9,425 nucleotides of DNA from Alphaproteobacteria bacterium (lineage in GTDB: Bacteria; Pseudomonadota; Alphaproteobacteria; SP197). Made by a program: the position numbers and the translations under genes. The stretch's first letter is position 1; each line of letters begins with the position of its first letter. Where the stretch lies: positions 1-9,425 of the forward strand of contig JAJEBJ010000134.1 in the NCBI GenBank assembly GCA_022822575.1. The letters are read 5' to 3'. The notes under the pieces were generated by a model. The model was given only the letters and a program-made list of their open reading frames with translations, did no database searches and had not been told where the DNA came from. This document shows positions 5,254 through 9,425 of this stretch, one piece after another.

Positions 5254-6642
5254 GTGGACAACACGAAGCTCTGGGGCGGAGAGCCCTACTATGGTCTGGA
5301 TTACGAATTCGACCCCCAGTGGTTCCTCACCGATGAGCAGAAGAAGCTCCAACGCCAACTCATCGAGGTGTGCCACGATGTCCTTCGTCCCAACGCGGCC
5401 AGGTGCGACGAGTCGGGCACTTACCCCTGGGAGAGCGTGAAGGCTCTGGCCGAGCTGCGGCTGCTCGGCTGCATCGTGCCCGAGAAGTGGGGTGGACGTG
5501 GCGAGAATCACACGGGCCTCGCGATGATCGGAGAGACCATCACCCGTTACGGCTGTCCATCGACCGGGGTGATCTTCATGATGCACATGGCCGGTCTCGC
5601 GGCGCTTCTGTTCCGGGCCGGTGACAATCGGGCCATACAGGAACTCCTTGCCCGCATCGACACCGACGTCATGATCGGTTCGGCCTCCTACACCGATCCG
5701 GAAACGGGTGGCCACTTCTGGTATCCGAAGGTCTCCGGCGTTGAGAGGGTCGACGGCGGCTGGCATGTCAAGAAGCGTTCCGCGTTCACCACCTCCTGCG
5801 GCGAGGCCCGCTGGATGACGACCCAGACGACAAGCCCTGGCTTTGACGGAGACTATTCCGACCTCTCCGTCTTCCTCGTCTACGAGGACGAAATGAAGCC
5901 CAACCCGGGTCTGTGGGATGTCATGGGCATGCGGGCTACCAGTTCCGGTCCTGTCGATTTCGACGTGGTGCTGCCCGAGGACCGTATGGTCGGTCCGCCG
6001 GGCGACGGCGCCGCGTCCAACGACGAGGCCGTCAACGCGGTGGGGATGATCATGTACGGCTCGCTCTACTGCGGGGTTGCCATGGGGGCCCTGGACATCG
6101 CCAAGCGCTATACAACCCGGCGCCGCCACGCCAACTTCGGTCAGTGCGTCGCAGATTATCCGACCACGCACGATGTCTACGGAACCAGCCTGGTGGATGC
6201 CCAGGCCGCGCGAATGTTCCTCTTCAGCTTCTGCCAACAACTGGACCGGGCCACCAACAACGGCGATTGGACCCTCTACGAGGGCGATCCCGATGCGCGA
6301 CCCCGTTCTCCCTATATTCTGTGGGGTTTGAAGGTGAAGGAAGTGGCGGCCCGCGCCGCCAGCGAGGTCACCGAGCGCATGTTCCGGCTGTTCGGCGGGT
6401 CAGGGTTCAGTCGCAACCTCGAGATCGAGCGCCTTTTGCGGGACTCCAAGGCCGGCTGGGTCATGGGACCGAGCAACGAGGTGACCCGCGGCATGGTGGG
6501 ACGCTGGGCGCTGCACGGCGGCGAGGCCGTTGACTGGTGGAATCAACGACCGAACGTTGGCCTGCTCAACGCCGAAATCGGCAAGCTCGACCCTGAAGGC
6601 AAGAGGAAACTCATCGCGGAGCTTGAATCCACCCTCGCCTGA
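5254..6642 (+). CDS. Acyl-CoA dehydrogenase family flavoprotein with a non-canonical active site
   Basis: This 462-residue protein is somewhat longer than the usual 380-400. The start is GTG, with GGAGGG just upstream and an in-frame stop at 5203-5205, so no earlier standard start is possible. Family landmarks in order are the N-terminal helical domain, VPEKWGGRGE (75-84), SASYTDPETGG (143-153) in the place of the E-x-x-A-G-S-D-type motif, WHVKKRSAFTTSCGEARW (170-187) at the flavin-contacting beta domain, MGMRATSSGPVDFDVVLPED (224-243), RRRHANFGQ (289-297) and FGGSGFSRNLEIERLLRD (380-397). The canonical segment R-D-x7-E-G-T aligns without gaps so that the catalytic Glu falls on G405 (WVMGPSNEVTR, 402-412). 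The isovaleryl-CoA dehydrogenase-type position falls near G264. It may use another base, act on an unusual thioester, or belong to a subfamily with different chemistry. The partner electron-transfer flavoprotein is not in the window. Confidence 0.9.
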   Translation: MDNTKLWGGEPYYGLDYEFDPQWFLTDEQKKLQRQLIEVCHDVLRPNAARCDESGTYPWESVKALAELRLLGCIVPEKWGGRGENHTGLAMIGETITRYGCPSTGVIFMMHMAGLAALLFRAGDNRAIQELLARIDTDVMIGSASYTDPETGGHFWYPKVSGVERVDGGWHVKKRSAFTTSCGEARWMTTQTTSPGFDGDYSDLSVFLVYEDEMKPNPGLWDVMGMRATSSGPVDFDVVLPEDRMVGPPGDGAASNDEAVNAVGMIMYGSLYCGVAMGALDIAKRYTTRRRHANFGQCVADYPTTHDVYGTSLVDAQAARMFLFSFCQQLDRATNNGDWTLYEGDPDARPRSPYILWGLKVKEVAARAASEVTERMFRLFGGSGFSRNLEIERLLRDSKAGWVMGPSNEVTRGMVGRWALHGGEAVDWWNQRPNVGLLNAEIGKLDPEGKRKLIAELESTLA

Positions 6643-6932
6643 GATTTCCCGCCATCGGGATCGGGCGGCATCGTCGTTCAGGCCCCGAACAGCGCCGAAT
6701 TGCGCGGATCGTGCGGCGATGCCCTGAACGACCGTTCGATTCGCCACCACGTGCGCGCCGTGCCTTGCTGAAGCGCCGGATCATTCCGAGAACTGCGACG
6801 CAACGACTTCGGCGATCCGCTGCCTGGTCATGCGCATCGACGTATCACACGAGACGATCCGCAACCGGGAACAGGACAGGCGCTGCCCGGCCGGCGCGTG
6901 CTGTTACGCCCGCCGCATGCCATCCGAAAGAA
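6643..6932. other. Intergenic stretch between convergent genes
   Basis: These 290 bases separate the acyl-CoA dehydrogenase stop from the antiporter stop and hold no gene I can support. A small hairpin, TCCCG (6647-6651) with CGGGA (6656-6660), follows the first stop without a T-run. One plus-strand frame near 6839-6862 reads DVSHETIR, resembling a motif of IS6-type transposases, but nothing around it supports an insertion sequence. Confidence 0.55.
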
Positions 6933-8751
6933 TCACCGCGACCCGCGGACGGGGTCCTGGAGGCCTTCCTCGGCGGCGTTTCGTTCATCCTCGGCGAACA
7001 TCTCTTCGAGCTCTCGGGTCCAGTGCTTCGCCTCTTCGGCCATGCGGTCGGTGTCGTGCGCGATCGCGTGCTGGCTGAGCAGGCGTTCGGTGTCGTGGTC
7101 GCGGAAGGTGTTGACGGTGCGCCGGCTTTCGAAGTCGTCGAGTCCCAGTTCCGTCAGGATCCCGTGGGCAAGTTCGAGGCTCGAATGAAAGGTGTCGCGC
7201 ACGATGTGCGTGATGCCGAGGTCCATCAACGCATGGGCGTGCTGGCGGTTGCGTGCACGCGCGAAGATCGTCAGGTGCGGAAAGTGTCTGCGCACGGCGT
7301 GCGCCGTCACGAGCGATTGCTCGACATCCTCGATCGCAAGCACGAAGAGAACCGCCTTGTCGGCATTGGCCGCGCGCAACAGTTCGACGCGGCTCGCGTC
7401 TCCGTAGTAGACCTTGTTACCGAAGCGGCGCACGAAGTTGACCTGGTCCGCGCTCGTCTCGAGCGCGGTAAAGCCGATACGGCGCACGCCCAGGATGCGG
7501 CCCACGATTTGGCCGACCCGGCCGAAGCCGGCAATGATGACCCGGTTCTCTTCATCGATGCGCTGCACATACGCCGGTTCCTCCTTCGGTTCCAGTTGGG
7601 CGTTCAAACGGTCGCCCACCCTGAAGGCCAGCGGTGTCGCCGCCATCGACAGTGTCACCGCGACGATCAGCATGTCGGCGGTGTGCCCGTCCATCAGCGC
7701 GGAAGACACGCCAAGAGCGAGGATGACGAAGGCGAACTCGCCTCCCTGCGAGAGCGCCACGGCGGTACCGCGAATCGTGCGCCAGTTCGCCGTTTCGGAA
7801 CGCACGACAGCGATCAGGCAGAGCATCTTGACCAACATCAGACCGAGTGCGAGGCCCAGCACAGCGAGCGGCGTTTCAATCACCAGACCGATGTTGACAG
7901 TCATCCCGACTGCCATGAAGAACAGGCCGAGAAGCAGCCCCTTGAAGGGCTCGATATCGGCTTCCAGTTCGTGCCGGTACTCGGAATCGGCGAGCAGCAC
8001 GCCGGCCAGAAATGCGCCGAGGGCCATCGAGAGGCCGACAAGCTCCATCAGCAGGGCCACGCCCACGACCGTGAGCAGGGCCGTGGCTGTGAACACCTCG
8101 TGCGTACCGAACCGCGCCACGAGCCGCAGCGCATGGCGCAGGAGGTAGCGGCCACCGAGCACCATCAGAGCGATCATGCCGACCGCCTTGACGATATCGA
8201 GCCAGAGAGCTCCCTCCGCGGCGCCGGCGGACGCGGGCGGACGCGGGCGCCAGAAAGGGCAGGAGGGCCAGAATGGGGATCACCGCGAGGTCCTGGAACA
8301 GCAGGATTGAAAACGACAGGCGGCCGTGGCGGGTCGTGAGTTCGTTGCGCTCGGCGAGCGCCTGCAGCGCGAAGGCGGTTGAGGACAGCGATAGGGCGAG
8401 TCCGGCAACCACGGCGGTCTCGAGCGGCAGTCCCAACGCGAAAGCAAGACCGGCGAGCGCTACGGCGGTCAGCGCGAACTGCCCTCCGCCCAATCCGAAC
8501 ACCGCCCGGCGCATGGCCCAAAGACGCAGCGGCTGCAGTTCGAGGCCGATGACGAACAGCAGCAGGACGACGCCGAGTTCGGCGAAATGAAGGATCTCCT
8601 GCTCGTCGTCGACAAGATCCAGCGCCCAGGGGCCGACGATCAGGCCCGCCAGCATGTAGCCGAGAACCGAACCCATTCCGGCCCGCTTGGCAAGCGGGAC
8701 GACGACCACGGCCGCGGCGAGAAAGATGGCAACCTGTTCGAGAAACGCCAT
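6933..8751 (-). pseudogene. KefB/KefC-type K+/H+ antiporter (CPA2), frameshifted
   Basis: The product would be a glutathione-regulated-type potassium efflux antiporter: an inner-membrane exchange domain followed by a cytoplasmic NAD-binding RCK/TrkA-N domain. The first frame gives GYMLAGLIVGPW (31-42), LGVVLLLFVIGLELQPLRLW (59-78) and LFQDLAVIP (151-159, with the exchanger Asp at 154), then breaks near residue 172. The second frame continues with EVFTATALLTVVGVALLMEL, a HELE loop (in EYRHELE), GLLLGLFFMAVGM, SQGGEFAFVILALG, GFGRVGQIVGRILG (Rossmann glycines) and YYGDASRVELLRAA. A 10-bp tandem duplication (8229-8248) separates the frames; deleting one copy restores 602 residues, close to E. 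coli KefB at 601. The ATG at 8751 has AAGGGG 8 nt upstream, better than the GTG at 8760. Alternatives to a real mutation are a sequencing or assembly error, or two polypeptides (the distal frame has an ATG at 8177). Confidence 0.9.
8229..8248. repeat. 10-bp tandem duplication causing the antiporter frameshift
   Basis: GGACGCGGGC occurs at 8229-8238 and again at 8239-8248. Ten is not a multiple of three, and the two antiporter frames change exactly here. With one copy the minus strand reads continuously as LLPFLAPASAGAAEGALWLD. It looks like a recent slippage duplication in a GC-rich stretch. Confidence 0.9.
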
Positions 8752-8824
8752 GTGACTCACCCCTTCTCTTCGAACCGCGTCCGCAGCGTCGGATCTTGTG
8801 GCCGCAACACCGGAACTCTACCAT

Positions 8825-8843
8825 GCCGGCCGCACGGGCCGGC
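8825..8843 (+). promoter_or_regulatory. GC-rich hairpin in the VOC gene leader
   Basis: GCCGGCC (8825-8831) pairs perfectly with GGCCGGC (8837-8843) around GCACG. It ends 5 nt before the GGGAG ribosome-binding site (8849-8853), in the 112-bp region between the diverging antiporter and VOC genes. It could be an operator, or a structure modulating translation of the VOC gene. Confidence 0.4.
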
Positions 8844-8863
8844 GCCACGGGAGTGTGTTGAAC

Positions 8864-9316
8864 ATGCTCGACATCGAAAAGGTGGACCACATCGGCATCC
8901 GGGTCAGCGACAGGATCGTGTCCATCGCGTTCTACGAACGCCTCGGCTTCAAGACCCTCGCCGACGCGGGCTTCGAGAAGGGCCACCCCATCATCATGCA
9001 GCATCCCTCGGGTGTCGTGCTCAACCTGCTCGGCCCGTCAAATGCCATGAACGGCACAAACATCCTGATGGACGTGGACGAGAAGTATCCGGGCATCACC
9101 CACGTGGCGTTCAAGGTGGCATCGCTTGAGTCCGCAAAGGCGTTCCTTGCGGAGAGCGGCATTCCGCTCAGCGGTCAGTTCTCGTTCAAGGACCTGCGGG
9201 CGGTCTTCATTCGCGATCCCGATCGCAACGTCATCGAGTTAGACGCCTACGCCGGAGAGGAGCCGAAGACACGGGCCGAACCTGATGAGGATTCCGGCTA
9301 CCAGGCGCATCCATAG
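8864..9316 (+). CDS. VOC (glyoxalase/bleomycin-resistance) superfamily protein
   Basis: This 150-residue protein contains the two beta-alpha-beta-beta-beta halves of a VOC domain: KVDHIGIRVSDRIVSIAFYE (6-25) to VVLNLLG (51-57), then ITHVAFKVASLESAKAFLAE (78-97) to FIRDPDRNVIELDAY (115-129). Candidate metal ligands are H9, H80 and E125. The fourth position, often Glu or Gln at the end of the first half, appears to be N54. The last 20 residues are a polar acidic tail. The ATG at 8864 lies 10 nt after GGGAG; TTG at 8858 is a possible earlier start. Members include glyoxalase I, epimerases, extradiol dioxygenases and thiol transferases, so the reaction is not determined. Its divergence from a Kef-type antiporter would fit electrophile or methylglyoxal detoxification, which is inference. 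Confidence 0.85.
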   Translation: MLDIEKVDHIGIRVSDRIVSIAFYERLGFKTLADAGFEKGHPIIMQHPSGVVLNLLGPSNAMNGTNILMDVDEKYPGITHVAFKVASLESAKAFLAESGIPLSGQFSFKDLRAVFIRDPDRNVIELDAYAGEEPKTRAEPDEDSGYQAHP

Positions 9317-9425
9317 ACGGTAGACATGGCTCGGTGCGCCTGCACCGCCGTGAGCAGCCCGCTGTCCGCGCCAGGTGGCCGTTCGGCTCGGCAAGCGCGA
9401 CGATCATGACGCCGCCGGAACGGAC
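9317..9425. other. Right edge, no gene identified
   Basis: Both strands have short open stretches running off the window, but none shows a recognisable motif or a supported start. Confidence 0.5.
9332..9347 (+). terminator. Hairpin after the VOC gene
   Basis: CGGTGC (9332-9337) and GCACCG (9342-9347) form a perfect 6-bp stem with a GCCT loop, starting 16 nt after the VOC stop. No T-run follows, so termination is only suggested. Confidence 0.35.

Noticed and set aside
4816..6240. Long minus-strand open frame (474 codons) opposite the acyl-CoA dehydrogenase and cupin end
   Set aside because: It is antisense to a clearly recognisable acyl-CoA dehydrogenase, has no family motif, and crosses an intergenic region; it is a product of GC-rich codon usage.
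6711..8339. Long plus-strand open frame (542 codons) opposite the antiporter gene
   Set aside because: It is the complement of conserved Kef transmembrane and RCK sequence, and its His/Arg/Gln-rich product shows no domain.

Overview
The window looks like chromosomal or large-replicon DNA from a high-GC proteobacterium, probably an alphaproteobacterium. That is inferred from GC-rich codons and from the mix of a mobilisation-type module, aromatic/acyl-CoA catabolism and a CPA2 antiporter. No marker gene here fixes the taxon.

Left part (1-2568). A partial rightward frame of unknown family enters from the left edge and stops at 1402. Ten bases further on it meets the end of a leftward operon of three small, mutually similar, basic proteins resembling MobC/ribbon-helix-helix relaxosome accessory proteins. 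The three genes overlap by 4 bp at both junctions. By hand count the first 120 bases are about 76% GC.

Spacer (2569-3038). This stretch, about 42% GC over 2581-2700, has no convincing gene but is rich in palindromes and short repeats. It carries a minus-strand match to the IncP-type nic consensus (YATCCTG/Y) inside a 7-bp-arm hairpin. With the MobC-like operon just downstream, this is a candidate origin of transfer and perhaps the edge of a mobilisable element.

Middle part (3039-6642). This is a small divergent catabolic cluster. Leftward is a malate/L-lactate dehydrogenase family (Ldh_2) oxidoreductase. Rightward are a cupin of the 2,4'-dihydroxyacetophenone dioxygenase family and an acyl-CoA dehydrogenase. 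The 310-bp region between the diverging genes holds a perfect 21-bp-period tandem duplication, a perfect 12-bp-arm inverted repeat, and a startless open frame that overlaps the cupin start as ATGA and looks like the tail of a lost gene. Two enzymes lack expected active-site residues: the Ldh_2 protein has displaced histidines, and the acyl-CoA dehydrogenase has Gly where the usual catalytic Glu sits. If functional, the cluster may act on an unusual hydroxy/keto acid or aryl ketone route.

Right part (6933-9316). A leftward KefB/KefC-type K+/H+ antiporter gene is split by a frameshift. The lesion is a 10-bp tandem duplication at 8229-8248; removing one copy restores a frame of 602 residues. Diverging from it is a VOC/glyoxalase-superfamily gene, a pairing that would suit defence against electrophiles such as methylglyoxal. 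Hairpins flank the VOC gene on both sides. The last 109 bases show no identifiable gene.

I saw no tRNA, rRNA, CRISPR array or intact insertion sequence.
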